64,000 nucleotides of DNA from Pseudomonas helleri (GTDB lineage: Bacteria; Pseudomonadota; Gammaproteobacteria; Pseudomonadales; Pseudomonadaceae), in the NCBI RefSeq assembly GCF_001043025.1, contig NZ_JYLD01000015.1:1-64000 (forward strand), written 5' to 3'. A program made the position numbers and the translations under genes. The notes beneath the pieces are model-generated. The model ran no database searches, had not been told where the DNA came from, and saw nothing but the letters and a program-made list of their open reading frames with translations. Below are positions 1-8,003 of the stretch, piece by piece (within the stretch, counting starts at the first letter, position 1; the number at the start of each line of letters is the position of its first letter).

Positions 1-59
1 CGCGACACGGCCATGGATGGCCGATCGCGGCGGGCCTACGGAGCAAGGCCTGTGGTGAG

Positions 60-240
60 GGCATGCCGAGCCAAAGCGAGGCACCGAGGGGTAGGGGCAA
101 AAGCGTTTTGGTTACTTTGCCGCTTTTGCAAAGTGACGCGGCGTAAGGCCGGAACCCTAAGTGGCCGTTGCCGCAGCAACGGATATGTACTCAAGTCAAG
201 AGCCCCCTCACCCTAGCCCTCTCCCGAAGGAGAGGGAACC
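60..240. repeat. Pseudomonas intergenic repeat and palindrome cluster
   Basis: No convincing gene lies in bases 1-391. Bases 80-200 hold a stretch of the kind seen many times between genes in fluorescent pseudomonads, with a small hairpin GTTGC-CGCA-GCAAC near 168-181. Bases 217-236 form a perfect 8-bp stem, CCCTCTCC and GGAGAGGG, around a CGAA tetraloop; this type of hairpin is also widely repeated in pseudomonads. The repeat assignment is from memory of such genomes, not a search. Short open frames here have no recognisable product. Confidence 0.5.
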
Positions 241-324
241 GATTGGGGGATGCTGAAGATACTCGGCGGCCTGTTTGCTGAGCGACAGCGCGGCGTCGAA
301 GACGGGGCGGCCCCTCCTACAGGA

Positions 325-375
325 TGAACTGCCCCCAAAAAGTTGGACACCCATTCAATTTTGGGGGGCAGATCA
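325..375. repeat. Insertion-sequence-end-like palindrome (possible IS remnant)
   Basis: TGAACTGCCCCCAAAA at 325-340 faces TTTTGGGGGGCAG at about 359-371, followed by ATCA. The two arms are nearly perfect inverted copies with one extra G. TGAACTGCCCCC followed by AAGTTGGACA looks like a terminal inverted repeat of IS3-family elements, so this could be two IS ends left after internal deletion. It could also act as a hairpin at the 3' end of the lipoprotein gene that stops at 392, although no T run follows on the minus strand. Confidence 0.4.
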
Positions 376-391
376 GGAGCGGGGTTGGCTT

Positions 392-1135
392 TTAGGGCTG
401 TTTCTCCAGCACCCATTCCTGTTTGCCTGGGTAGAGCTGGGGCATTTCGTCAGGCTTGGCGGAGTCCAGCGCCTGGAAGATTTCAAGCCGGTTGCCGTTT
501 CGCACAAAGATATGCGCGGCGCCGATTTCGTCCTGTTGCAGCCACAGGCTGTCGTATTCGCCACTCATCGACGCGCAGTCGCCCGCCATGCACAGGGCGT
601 AGGCGTTGTTGTTGGGGAGGCCTTTGACTTGACCGTCCGGCATAAAGGTCACGGTATTGCCCTGCCCCAGGCCGCTGATCACACGCCATTGACCGCCCAG
701 ATAGGCCGCCTTGAGCGCGTACTCGAAATTCGTGCCCAAAGGGGCATCACTGCTCAGCTTTAGGGGCGTACGCACAAAGGACTGCTGAGGGTCGGCGTCT
801 GAAGCGGCCTGGACCAGCTCTGCACCCTGTACATCAAGCTCAATGGCCGAACTGCCATACACCGCCACTTGCCAGGCGCCCTTGTGGCCAGGCGTCAATT
901 TGCCTTCGACCCACTCAAAGCCGTTGGTGTAGTTGGCTTTGGCGTTTTTGGCGTCGATGTCCCATTCAAGGTTCGGCCCGTTAGCCAGCAAGGCTTCACG
1001 CAGGTTGCCGCCCTTGGCAGCTTCATCGATTGCGCCCTGGTTAATCCAGACGCCACTGATATCGCGGGGTGCAGGTTCGCTGGCACAGCCGCCCAGTAAT
1101 ACGGCGAGCAGTGACAAGGCTAGCGCTTTGCGCAT
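392..1135 (-). CDS. Conserved lipoprotein of unknown function
   Basis: The 247-residue product starts with a lipoprotein signal peptide whose lipobox is LLGGC, putting the lipidated cysteine at residue 17. The rest appears soluble and would sit in the periplasm, anchored to a membrane. A proline-rich opening leads into a segment DISGVWINQG that resembles small beta-rich lipoproteins. No catalytic motif is visible. It follows ridA on the same strand, 71 bases downstream, the position held by the uncharacterised PA5340-type lipoprotein in P. aeruginosa. I do not know its function. Confidence 0.75.
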   Translation of the reverse strand: MRKALALSLLAVLLGGCASEPAPRDISGVWINQGAIDEAAKGGNLREALLANGPNLEWDIDAKNAKANYTNGFEWVEGKLTPGHKGAWQVAVYGSSAIELDVQGAELVQAASDADPQQSFVRTPLKLSSDAPLGTNFEYALKAAYLGGQWRVISGLGQGNTVTFMPDGQVKGLPNNNAYALCMAGDCASMSGEYDSLWLQQDEIGAAHIFVRNGNRLEIFQALDSAKPDEMPQLYPGKQEWVLEKQP

Positions 1136-1206
1136 AGTGGAATCCTTTTAAAGCGGGGGGAGAAGCGAGGGGGTTGGCGCAGCATGAATGTGCTGCGCCG
1201 AGGGTA

Positions 1207-1587
1207 TTACTCGAGTACCAGAATGGCGTCCATCTCGACTTGCGAACCCTTTGGCAGAGCGGCAACGCCGATGGCTGCGCGTGCCGGGTACGGCTGTTCG
1301 AAGTACTTGCCCATGATCTCGTTGACCTTGGCGAAGTGGCTCAGGTCGGTCAGGAAGATGTTCAGCTTGACGATGTCTTTGAACGAGCCACCCGCTGCTT
1401 CAGCTACCGACTTCAGGTTTTCGAACACCTGAACGGTCTGGGCTTCAAAGCCTTCAACCAGTTCCATGGTTTTTGGGTCCAGCGGGATTTGACCGGACAT
1501 GTAGACGGTATTGCCAGCTTGGATCGCCTGAGAGTAAGTACCGATCGCTGCAGGTGCCTTATCGCTGGTGATTACAGTCTTGGACAT
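1207..1587 (-). CDS. ridA: RidA family reactive enamine/imine deaminase
   Basis: This 126-residue protein is the usual length for RidA (YjgF/YER057c/UK114). The family hydrolyses reactive 2-aminoacrylate and related imines released by PLP enzymes, protecting enzymes such as IlvE and GlyA. The start MSKTVITSDKAPAAIGTYSQ, the central SGQIPLDP and the C-terminal P-KGSQVEMDAI-V segment, with the active-site arginine in PARAAIGV, all fit a trimeric cytoplasmic RidA. A ribosome site AAGGAG lies just before the ATG. The gene follows spoT by 24 bases and is probably cotranscribed with rpoZ-spoT. Confidence 0.95.
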   Translation of the reverse strand: MSKTVITSDKAPAAIGTYSQAIQAGNTVYMSGQIPLDPKTMELVEGFEAQTVQVFENLKSVAEAAGGSFKDIVKLNIFLTDLSHFAKVNEIMGKYFEQPYPARAAIGVAALPKGSQVEMDAILVLE

Positions 1588-1611
1588 GGGTGACTCCTTG
1601 TAATTAGGTGG

Positions 1612-3717
1612 CTACGCACGCATACGAGTGATGCGGATGACCCCGGTAAGGGCGCGCAGTTTTTTGATCACGCGCGCCAGGTGCACACGGTCGTGCACGC
1701 TGACTACCAGTTGGACCACGCTGATTCGACCATCGCGTTCGTCCATGCTGATTTTTTCGATGTTGCCGTCGGCGGCATTGACGCTGCTGGCCAGCAAGGC
1801 GATCAGGCCGCGCTGGTGTTCCAGCTCGACGCGCAATTCGACGTTGAATTCGCCGGTAACGTCCTTGGCCCATGATAGCTGGACGCATTTTTCAGGGTTA
1901 TGACGGATTTCACTGATATTGCGGCAGTTGTCCAGGTGCACGACCATGCCTTTGCCCGCCGACAGGTGGCCGACAATCGGGTCGCCCGGGATCGGCGTAC
2001 AGCATTTGGCGTAGCTGAGCACCAGGCCTTCTGTGCCGCGAATGGCCAGCGGACCTTCGGGGCTCGGCAGTTGCTCGCCCTCGCCCAGCAGGCGTCGGGC
2101 CACGACATACGCCATGCGGTTGCCCAGGCCGATGTCTTCAAGCAGGTCTTCGATGTGTTCCAGGCGATATTCCTGGAGCATGGCCTGAACGCGTTCGGCG
2201 GGGATCTTGTCCAGCGCGCTGTTAAAGCCGTTAAGCACTTTGTTCAGCAAACGCTCGCCGAGGCTGATGGACTCGGAACGGCGTTGCAATTTAAGCGCGT
2301 GGCGAATGTGCGTGCGCGCCTTGCCGGTGACCACAAAGTTGAGCCAGGCCGGGTTCGGGCGTGCGCCCGGTGCACTGACGATCTCGACCGTGGAGCCGCT
2401 TTGCAGTGGCTCGGACAGCGGCGCAAGACGACGGTTGATCCGGCAGGCAATGCAGCTGTTGCCGACGTCGGTGTGTACCGCGTAGGCAAAGTCGACCGCC
2501 GTGGAGCCTTTGGGCAGCTCCATGATCCGGCCTTTGGGCGTAAAGACGTAGACCTCGTCCGGGAACAGGTCGATTTTTACGCTTTCGATAAATTCGAGGG
2601 AGTTACCGGCGCGCTGCTGCATCTCGAGCACGCCCTTGACCCATTGCCGCGCCCGGGCGTGAGTCCCGGTGTGCTGCTCGTCGCCACTGGATTTGTACAG
2701 CCAGTGCGCGGCGATGCCGTTGTTGGCCATTTCTTCCATTTCACGGGTACGGATCTGAATTTCGATCGGTACGCCATGCATGCCAAACAGCGTGGTATGC
2801 AGCGATTGATAGCCGTTGGCTTTAGGGATTGCGATGTAGTCCTTGAAGCGGCCCGGCAGCGGTTTGTACAAATTATGTACAGCGCCCAGCACGCGGTAGC
2901 AGGTGTCCACTTTGTCGACGATGATGCGGAACGCGTACACGTCCATGATCTCGTTGAACGCCCGACGCTTGCCACGCATCTTTTTATAGATGCCGTAGAT
3001 GTGCTTTTGCCGCCCGCTCACTTCGCCCTGAATGCCGTCGACGGCCAGACAGTGGCTGAGGGACTCTTCAATCTTGTTGACGATCTCTTTGCGATTACCC
3101 CGGGCGCGCTTGACCGCCTGATAAATGCGCGCCGAGCGCATCGGGTACATCGCCTTGAAACCGAGGTCTTCGAATTCGATACGAATGTTGTGCATGCCCA
3201 GCCGGTTGGCGATGGGCGCGTAGATTTCCAGGGTTTCCTTGGCAATCCGCCGGCGTTTTTCGCCGGACAACACTTCGAGGGTACGCATGTTGTGCAAGCG
3301 GTCCGCCAGCTTGACCAGAATCACGCGAATGTCGCGGGCCATGGCCATGGCCATTTTCTGGAAGTTTTCAGCTTGGGCTTCGGCTTTGGTTTCGAAGTTC
3401 ATCTGAGTCAGCTTGCTGACGCCATCGACCAGTTCGGCCACGGTTTCACCGAACTGCGCAACCAGCGCTTCTTTGGCAATACCGGTGTCTTCGATCACGT
3501 CATGCAGCATGGCCGCCATCAGGCTTTGATGGTCCATATGCATGTCGGCAAGGATGTTTGCCACTGCCAGCGGGTGCGTGACATAAGGCTCGCCGCTACG
3601 TCGGCGTTGGCCGTCGTGGGCTTGTTCTGCGTAGAAATACGCTCGTCGGACCAGATTGACCTGGTCCGCACTGAGGTAGGTCGACAAGCTGTCGGCGAGG
3701 GCGTCTATGCTCGGCAT
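1612..3717 (-). CDS. spoT: Bifunctional (p)ppGpp synthetase/hydrolase SpoT
   Basis: SpoT makes and degrades the stringent-response alarmone (p)ppGpp in response to fatty-acid, carbon and other starvation. The 701-residue protein shows, in order, an HD hydrolase domain (HDVIEDTG near residue 73), a synthetase domain (KDYIAIPKANGYQSLHT around 295), a TGS domain (VYVFTPKGRIMELPKGSTAVDFAYAV, of which VFTPKG is the key start, near 390) and a C-terminal ACT domain. I chose the ATG at 3717 rather than the one 18 bases upstream because AGGAGG sits 7 bases before it and it gives the usual 701 residues. It lies between rpoZ and ridA. Confidence 0.97.
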   Translation of the reverse strand: MPSIDALADSLSTYLSADQVNLVRRAYFYAEQAHDGQRRRSGEPYVTHPLAVANILADMHMDHQSLMAAMLHDVIEDTGIAKEALVAQFGETVAELVDGVSKLTQMNFETKAEAQAENFQKMAMAMARDIRVILVKLADRLHNMRTLEVLSGEKRRRIAKETLEIYAPIANRLGMHNIRIEFEDLGFKAMYPMRSARIYQAVKRARGNRKEIVNKIEESLSHCLAVDGIQGEVSGRQKHIYGIYKKMRGKRRAFNEIMDVYAFRIIVDKVDTCYRVLGAVHNLYKPLPGRFKDYIAIPKANGYQSLHTTLFGMHGVPIEIQIRTREMEEMANNGIAAHWLYKSSGDEQHTGTHARARQWVKGVLEMQQRAGNSLEFIESVKIDLFPDEVYVFTPKGRIMELPKGSTAVDFAYAVHTDVGNSCIACRINRRLAPLSEPLQSGSTVEIVSAPGARPNPAWLNFVVTGKARTHIRHALKLQRRSESISLGERLLNKVLNGFNSALDKIPAERVQAMLQEYRLEHIEDLLEDIGLGNRMAYVVARRLLGEGEQLPSPEGPLAIRGTEGLVLSYAKCCTPIPGDPIVGHLSAGKGMVVHLDNCRNISEIRHNPEKCVQLSWAKDVTGEFNVELRVELEHQRGLIALLASSVNAADGNIEKISMDERDGRISVVQLVVSVHDRVHLARVIKKLRALTGVIRITRMRA

Positions 3718-3777
3718 GAGGGAGCCTCCTGCCAAAACTGTGAACCCTTCGCCGTACTACGTCGACCGGGCATAGGC

Positions 3778-4041
3778 TTAGTTCGCCTCGTTGGACTCGT
3801 CCTCGAACGCTGCAAACAGCGGTTCGTCTTCGACGATTTCAGCGTTGGCGATAAACTCGTAGCTCATCAGGCCTTCTGCGATTTCGCGCAGGGCAACAAC
3901 GGTAGGCTTGTCGTTTTCCCACTGAACCAGAGGCTCTTTACCACCGGTGGCCAGTTGACGGGCACGCTTGGTAGACAGCATGACCAGCTCAAAGCGGTTA
4001 TCCACGTGTTCTAGGCAGTCTTCAACGGTTACGCGGGCCAT
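3778..4041 (-). CDS. rpoZ: RNA polymerase omega subunit
   Basis: The 87-residue omega subunit binds the beta-prime C-terminus and helps assemble RNA polymerase. The N-terminus MARVTVEDCLEHVDNRFEL and the conserved ARQLATGG segment near residues 28-35 are diagnostic. A strong ribosome site, GAGGAAG, is placed 4-5 bases before the ATG. It is the first gene of the leftward rpoZ-spoT-ridA group. The 168 bases between it and gmk hold its promoter region and two direct copies of GGGAAGCGCTGATT (4123 and 4198). Confidence 0.97.
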   Translation of the reverse strand: MARVTVEDCLEHVDNRFELVMLSTKRARQLATGGKEPLVQWENDKPTVVALREIAEGLMSYEFIANAEIVEDEPLFAAFEDESNEAN

Positions 4042-4209
4042 GGTCTTCCTCGTAGCAAATACAATGTGCGCGCTGCCCGGATGGGCGAGCGGACTCGACA
4101 GTTTAAAAAATCACCAGCCATTAGGGAAGCGCTGATTTTTCACTCACCCTGCCCAATGTCTCTGTAAGTGCCAATGTAAAGCCCTTGCAGGGGTTTTGGG
4201 AAGCGCTGA

Positions 4210-4830
4210 TTAACCGAGCAATTCGGCCAGCAATTTACCGTAGCGCTGCTGTTGGCGCTTTTGCTGGAGACGACTGGCATGAAAAATGGCCTTCAAGTCA
4301 TCCAGTGCCACGGCAAAGTCGTCGTTGATGATCAGGTAGTCGTAGTCGACGTAGTGGCTCATTTCACTCACGGCTTCGCGCATACGGCCGTCAATAATCT
4401 CGGCACTGTCCTGCCCGCGATTGTCCAGGCGATCACGCAGGGCTTGCTGGCTCGGCGGCAGGATAAAGATCGAACGTGCCTGAGGCATCAGTTTGCGAAC
4501 CTGCTCGGCACCTTGCCAGTCGATTTCCAGAATCAGGTCGTGACCCTCATCCAGCGTCTGCTGCAAGTAGCTTTGCGAGGTGCCATACAGGTTGCCAAAC
4601 ACTTCAGCACGCTCAAGAAAATCACCGTGCTCGATCATTTTCACGAACTCTTCGCGCTCGACGAAGTGATAGTGCACACCGTTCTCTTCGCCGGGGCGCA
4701 TGGCCCGGGTGGTGTGTGACACCGAGACGCGGATCTGCGGCTCAATGTCGATCAGGGCCTTGACCAGGCTGCTTTTCCCGGCCCCTGAAGGCGCAGAAAT
4801 AATGTAGAGAGTGCCAGTGCTGTGGGTCAT
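4210..4830 (-). CDS. gmk: Guanylate kinase
   Basis: Guanylate kinase phosphorylates GMP to GDP with ATP and is essential for GTP and dGTP supply. The P-loop SAPSGAGKSSL lies near residues 11-21, followed by the GMP-binding segment SHTTRAMRPGEENGVHYHF. The ATG at 4830 gives 206 residues, the usual length. An in-frame TTG at 4851 would add seven residues and overlap the end of the upstream gene; I consider it less likely. The gene follows yicC by 13 bases on the same strand, so the two are likely cotranscribed. Confidence 0.96.
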   Translation of the reverse strand: MTHSTGTLYIISAPSGAGKSSLVKALIDIEPQIRVSVSHTTRAMRPGEENGVHYHFVEREEFVKMIEHGDFLERAEVFGNLYGTSQSYLQQTLDEGHDLILEIDWQGAEQVRKLMPQARSIFILPPSQQALRDRLDNRGQDSAEIIDGRMREAVSEMSHYVDYDYLIINDDFAVALDDLKAIFHASRLQQKRQQQRYGKLLAELLG

Positions 4831-4843
4831 GTCGGGGGAAGCC

Positions 4844-5707
4844 TTACTCAATATTCTGTACTTGTTCGCGCATCTGCTCGATCAACACTTTGAGGTTGAC
4901 CGCAGCCTGGGTGCTGCGCGGATCGAATGCCTTGGAACCGAGGGTGTTGGCCTCCCGGTTGAGTTCTTGCATCAGGAAGTCGAGCCGACGGCCGGCAGCA
5001 CCGCCCGACTTGAGCACGCGCCGCACTTCCAGAATGTGGGTGCTCAGACGGTCCAGCTCTTCTGCGACGTCACTCTTTTGCGCGAGCAAGACCATTTCTT
5101 GCTCAAGGCGCTGGGGGTCCAGCTCGGCTTTCATGTCGGCAAAGCGATCAAGCACCTTCTGCCGCTGGGTGGCGAGCATTTGCGGGACCAGCTCACGCAG
5201 GGTCTCTACGTCGCTTTCAATGGCGCTCAAACGGTCACTGATCAAGCGCGCCAGCTCGGCGCCTTCGCGCTCACGGCCGTTTTTGAGTTCTTGCAGACCT
5301 TGCTTGAACAGCGCCAGCGCCTGATTGTTGAGGGCCTGCGGATCGGCGGCATCGGCCACCAGCACGCCGGGCCAGGCCAGCACTTCGAGAGGATTGAGGG
5401 CCGCGGGCTGCTTGATCAGGCTGGCAATGGTCTCGGCAGCGGCCACCAGTTGCGCGGCGCGCTCGCGGTTAACCTGCAGCGGTTTGCCGGTGCTTTCTTC
5501 GGTGAAGCGCAAGGTGCACTCCAGCTTGCCCCGGGAAATACCTTGGCGCAGCGCTTCACGCACCGCCCCTTCAAGTTCGCGGAAAGACTCTGGCAAGCGC
5601 AGGTGCGGCTCCAGGTAGCGGCTGTTGACCGAACGCAGCTCCCAGCTCAGGGTTCCCTGAGTGCCGGCGCTTTCGACGCGGGCAAAGGCGGTCATGCTGT
5701 GCACCAT
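4844..5707 (-). CDS. yicC: YicC family endoribonuclease
   Basis: The 287-residue protein has the opening MVHSMTAFARVE and the C-terminal half EMVLLAQKSDVAEELDRL / GRRLDFLMQELNREANTLGS typical of YicC proteins (YicC_N followed by DUF1732). Members in other bacteria are stress-linked endoribonucleases. It sits just upstream of gmk and divergent from rph, an arrangement standard for Pseudomonas. A GGTACC-rich leader with a GAGGT ribosome site precedes the ATG. Confidence 0.93.
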   Translation of the reverse strand: MVHSMTAFARVESAGTQGTLSWELRSVNSRYLEPHLRLPESFRELEGAVREALRQGISRGKLECTLRFTEESTGKPLQVNRERAAQLVAAAETIASLIKQPAALNPLEVLAWPGVLVADAADPQALNNQALALFKQGLQELKNGREREGAELARLISDRLSAIESDVETLRELVPQMLATQRQKVLDRFADMKAELDPQRLEQEMVLLAQKSDVAEELDRLSTHILEVRRVLKSGGAAGRRLDFLMQELNREANTLGSKAFDPRSTQAAVNLKVLIEQMREQVQNIE

Positions 5708-5857
5708 GGAGGTACCTCGCGATCTGATGAGTGAAGCCGGGCGGCTATTAAGGGGGCGGATTGTAGCGCAGTGCAGCGGATGGCCCCAAATGGCGTCTGT
5801 CGTAAAGGCGCTACAACACTGGATTGCGTTTTAAATGTGCCCGGATCGGTCACGGCC

Positions 5858-5868
5858 TTTATAATGCT
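5858..5868 (+). promoter_or_regulatory. Candidate -10 element for rph
   Basis: A perfect TATAAT hexamer lies at 5860-5865, followed by GCTC, about 36 bases before the rph ATG. No good -35 box is seen at 17 bases upstream, so the promoter may depend on an activator or on other contacts. It faces rph and lies in the space between divergent yicC and rph. Confidence 0.5.
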
Positions 5869-5900
5869 CGGCAGTTTTCCGTCCCGTACAGGTATCCCAC

Positions 5901-6623
5901 ATGAAACGTCCAAGTGGTCGCGCTGCCGATCAGCTCCGCCCGATCCGCATCACCCGCAACTACACCAAACACGCAGAGGGTTCTGTACTGGTCGAGTTCG
6001 GTGACACCAAAGTCATCTGCACCGTAAGCGTCGAGAACGGCGTACCGCGCTTCCTTAAAGGTCAGGGCCAAGGCTGGTTGACCGCTGAATACGGCATGTT
6101 GCCGCGCGCCACCGGCGAGCGTAACCAGCGTGAAGCCAGCCGTGGCAAGCAAGGCGGTCGCACCCTCGAAATCCAGCGCCTGATCGGCCGTTCGCTGCGC
6201 GCCGCGCTGGACATGTCCAAACTGGGCGACATCACCCTGTACGTCGATTGCGACGTGATCCAGGCCGACGGCGGCACCCGCACCGCGTCGATCACCGGCG
6301 CCATGGTGGCTCTGGTTGACGCCCTCAAAGTGATCAAAAAGCGTGGCGGCCTCAAAGGCGGCGACCCGATCAAGCAAATGATCGCCGCTGTATCGGTGGG
6401 CATGTATCAGGGCGAGCCGGTGCTGGATCTGGACTACCCTGAAGACTCGGCAGCCGAAACCGACTTGAACGTCGTGATGACCAGCACCGGTGGTTTTATT
6501 GAGGTTCAGGGCACAGCCGAAGGCGCGCCGTTCCAGCCTGCCGAACTGAACGCCATGCTGGCATTGGCTCAACAAGGCATGACCGAGATCTTCGCACTGC
6601 AACAAGCGGCGCTGGCTGACTGA
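5901..6623 (+). CDS. rph: Ribonuclease PH
   Basis: RNase PH trims the 3' ends of tRNA precursors using phosphate as attacking group. The 240-residue length and the segments MKRPSGRAADQLRPIRITRN, GGTRTASITGA (phosphate-binding arginine) and LDLDYPEDSAAETDLNVVMT are characteristic of this hexameric cytoplasmic enzyme. It is divergent from yicC with a TATAAT box in between and is followed 34 bases later by the DUF4870 gene. Confidence 0.97.
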   Translation: MKRPSGRAADQLRPIRITRNYTKHAEGSVLVEFGDTKVICTVSVENGVPRFLKGQGQGWLTAEYGMLPRATGERNQREASRGKQGGRTLEIQRLIGRSLRAALDMSKLGDITLYVDCDVIQADGGTRTASITGAMVALVDALKVIKKRGGLKGGDPIKQMIAAVSVGMYQGEPVLDLDYPEDSAAETDLNVVMTSTGGFIEVQGTAEGAPFQPAELNAMLALAQQGMTEIFALQQAALAD

Positions 6624-6657
6624 TCGCCAAGCCCTTGATGACCGACAGGAGAACGCC

Positions 6658-7026
6658 ATGACAGAGCTCGACCTTTCAAACCCCAAACCGAGCCGCGAAG
6701 CTCGCCAATGGGCAATGTTTTGTCACTTTGCGGCGTTTCTGGGGATGTGGTTTCCGTTTGGCAACCTGATTGGGCCGCTGATCATTTGGCAGCTCAAGCG
6801 CGAAAGCGATCCCTTTATTGACGAGCAGGGCAAAGAATCGCTGAACTTTCAGATCACCGTGGCGATTGCTTCGGCCATTTGCTACGTGCTGATGTTCGTA
6901 CTGATTGGCTTCGTCTTGCTCGGCCTGCTGTTCATCGGCGCCGTGGTGCTGGTGGTGATTGCCGGGGTCAAAGCCAATGACGGGGTGGCCTACCGCTACC
7001 CTTTCACCTGGCGGCCGATCAAGTAA
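6658..7026 (+). CDS. DUF4870 family membrane protein
   Basis: This 122-residue protein has the pattern of the DUF4870/Tic20-like group: a soluble N-terminus rich in charged residues, a first membrane segment around residues 25-42 (FAAFLGMWFPFGNLIGPLII), the conserved DPFIDEQGKESLNFQ motif, then two closely spaced membrane helices (roughly 63-105) before a short basic tail. Function is not known. The ribosome site ACAGGAGAAC precedes the ATG. It probably shares a transcript with rph. Confidence 0.88.
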   Translation: MTELDLSNPKPSREARQWAMFCHFAAFLGMWFPFGNLIGPLIIWQLKRESDPFIDEQGKESLNFQITVAIASAICYVLMFVLIGFVLLGLLFIGAVVLVVIAGVKANDGVAYRYPFTWRPIK

Positions 7027-7034
7027 GCCACAGA

Positions 7035-7087
7035 CTTGCCTCGCGACCTTTTTAGATCAAAAGATCGCGAGGCAAGCTCGCTCCTAC
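7035..7087. repeat. REP palindrome (GAGCGAGCTTGCCTCGCGATC type)
   Basis: CTTGCCTCGCGA and TCGCGAGGCAAG pair across a short AT-rich loop, followed by CTCGCTCCTAC. It is the same repeat family as the copies at 17831, 32601 and 47923, here lacking the left outer arm. It lies between two convergent genes. Confidence 0.85.
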
Positions 7088-7093
7088 GGGTTA

Positions 7094-7894
7094 TCAGGCG
7101 CTTGTTACGCCGTAGCGGGCGGCGGGTTCGCTGCGTGAGAGGTTAGGCAACAGCGCATGGCGCGCCGCCTCAAAGGCCGCCCAATCTGCGCTGTCCGGCA
7201 AAGACGGTACCGTCACAGCCTCACCTTGGGCCAAGCCCGCCAACGCCGCATCGACCAGCTTCTCGGTGGTCATGACCATCGTCTTCGGCAAAGCATCTAC
7301 CGACATACCAGCCGCTGCAAAAAACTCGGTCGCCGTCGCACCCGGCAGCACGACGTGCACGTTTACCCCTTTATCACTGAGTTCGTGGCGCAGCGATTCG
7401 CTGAAGGCCAGCACGTAGGCTTTGGTTGCGCCATATACGCCATTGAGCAATGTCGGCGCCACGGCGACGACTGAAGCAATGTTGATGATCGTGCCACGGC
7501 CCTGTTCGACGAAGTTACCGGCAGCGGCTTTTGCCAGACGCGTCAGCGCCAGCACGTTGAGCAAAATCATCGCGTCCATTGCTTCAGCAGAAGACTCCAG
7601 CAATGTGCCCCCCGCCCCCACGCCCGCGTTATTGACCAACAGGCTGATGCGCTTGTCGTCTTGCAAAAGGGCGGCGACACGCGCCAAATCGTCAGGCTGG
7701 TTGAGGTCAGCGACCACCACCTGAACATCGCGCCGGGTTTGCGCGGTCAACCGGGCCGCCAGACCTTCCAGCCGCTGCTGGTTGCGGGCCACCAGAATCA
7801 GGTCGTAGCCCTGCTGCGCCAAACGATCGGCATACACCGCACCAATCCCCGAGGAAGCGCCCGTAACCAGGGCATAGCCTTTGTGTTCACTCAT
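7094..7894 (-). CDS. Short-chain dehydrogenase/reductase (classical SDR)
   Basis: The 266-residue protein has the NAD(P)-binding glycine motif TGASSGIG near residues 10-17, the NNAG motif and the catalytic tyrosine-lysine pair in YGATKAY. Serine of the triad lies in NIASVVAVAP. The substrate is unknown. I start at the ATG at 7894, preceded by GGAG at 8-base spacing; an upstream in-frame start would add 31 residues unlike this family. It is divergent from a GlxA-type regulator, which may control it. Confidence 0.88.
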   Translation of the reverse strand: MSEHKGYALVTGASSGIGAVYADRLAQQGYDLILVARNQQRLEGLAARLTAQTRRDVQVVVADLNQPDDLARVAALLQDDKRISLLVNNAGVGAGGTLLESSAEAMDAMILLNVLALTRLAKAAAGNFVEQGRGTIINIASVVAVAPTLLNGVYGATKAYVLAFSESLRHELSDKGVNVHVVLPGATATEFFAAAGMSVDALPKTMVMTTEKLVDAALAGLAQGEAVTVPSLPDSADWAAFEAARHALLPNLSRSEPAARYGVTSA

Positions 7895-8003
7895 CACGCT
7901 TGCTCCAAAATGGCCGGGTAAGGAGTCGGCCTTGTTGGGGTTCAGGTTATGAGCGTATGGTGATGTCAGCAATGTCATATATCCCACCTTTCAGGACATG
8001 CTT

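Noticed and set aside
13..763. Several short frames at the left edge
   Set aside because: They lie in repeats or opposite the lipoprotein gene, and lack ribosome sites and recognisable products.
1900..4014. 704-codon open frame on the plus strand across spoT and rpoZ
   Set aside because: It is the shadow of high-GC coding on the opposite strand; its translation matches no known family, while spoT is certain.
4831..4851. TTG start for gmk, seven codons upstream
   Set aside because: It overlaps yicC and adds residues absent from the family; ATG 4830 gives the usual length.
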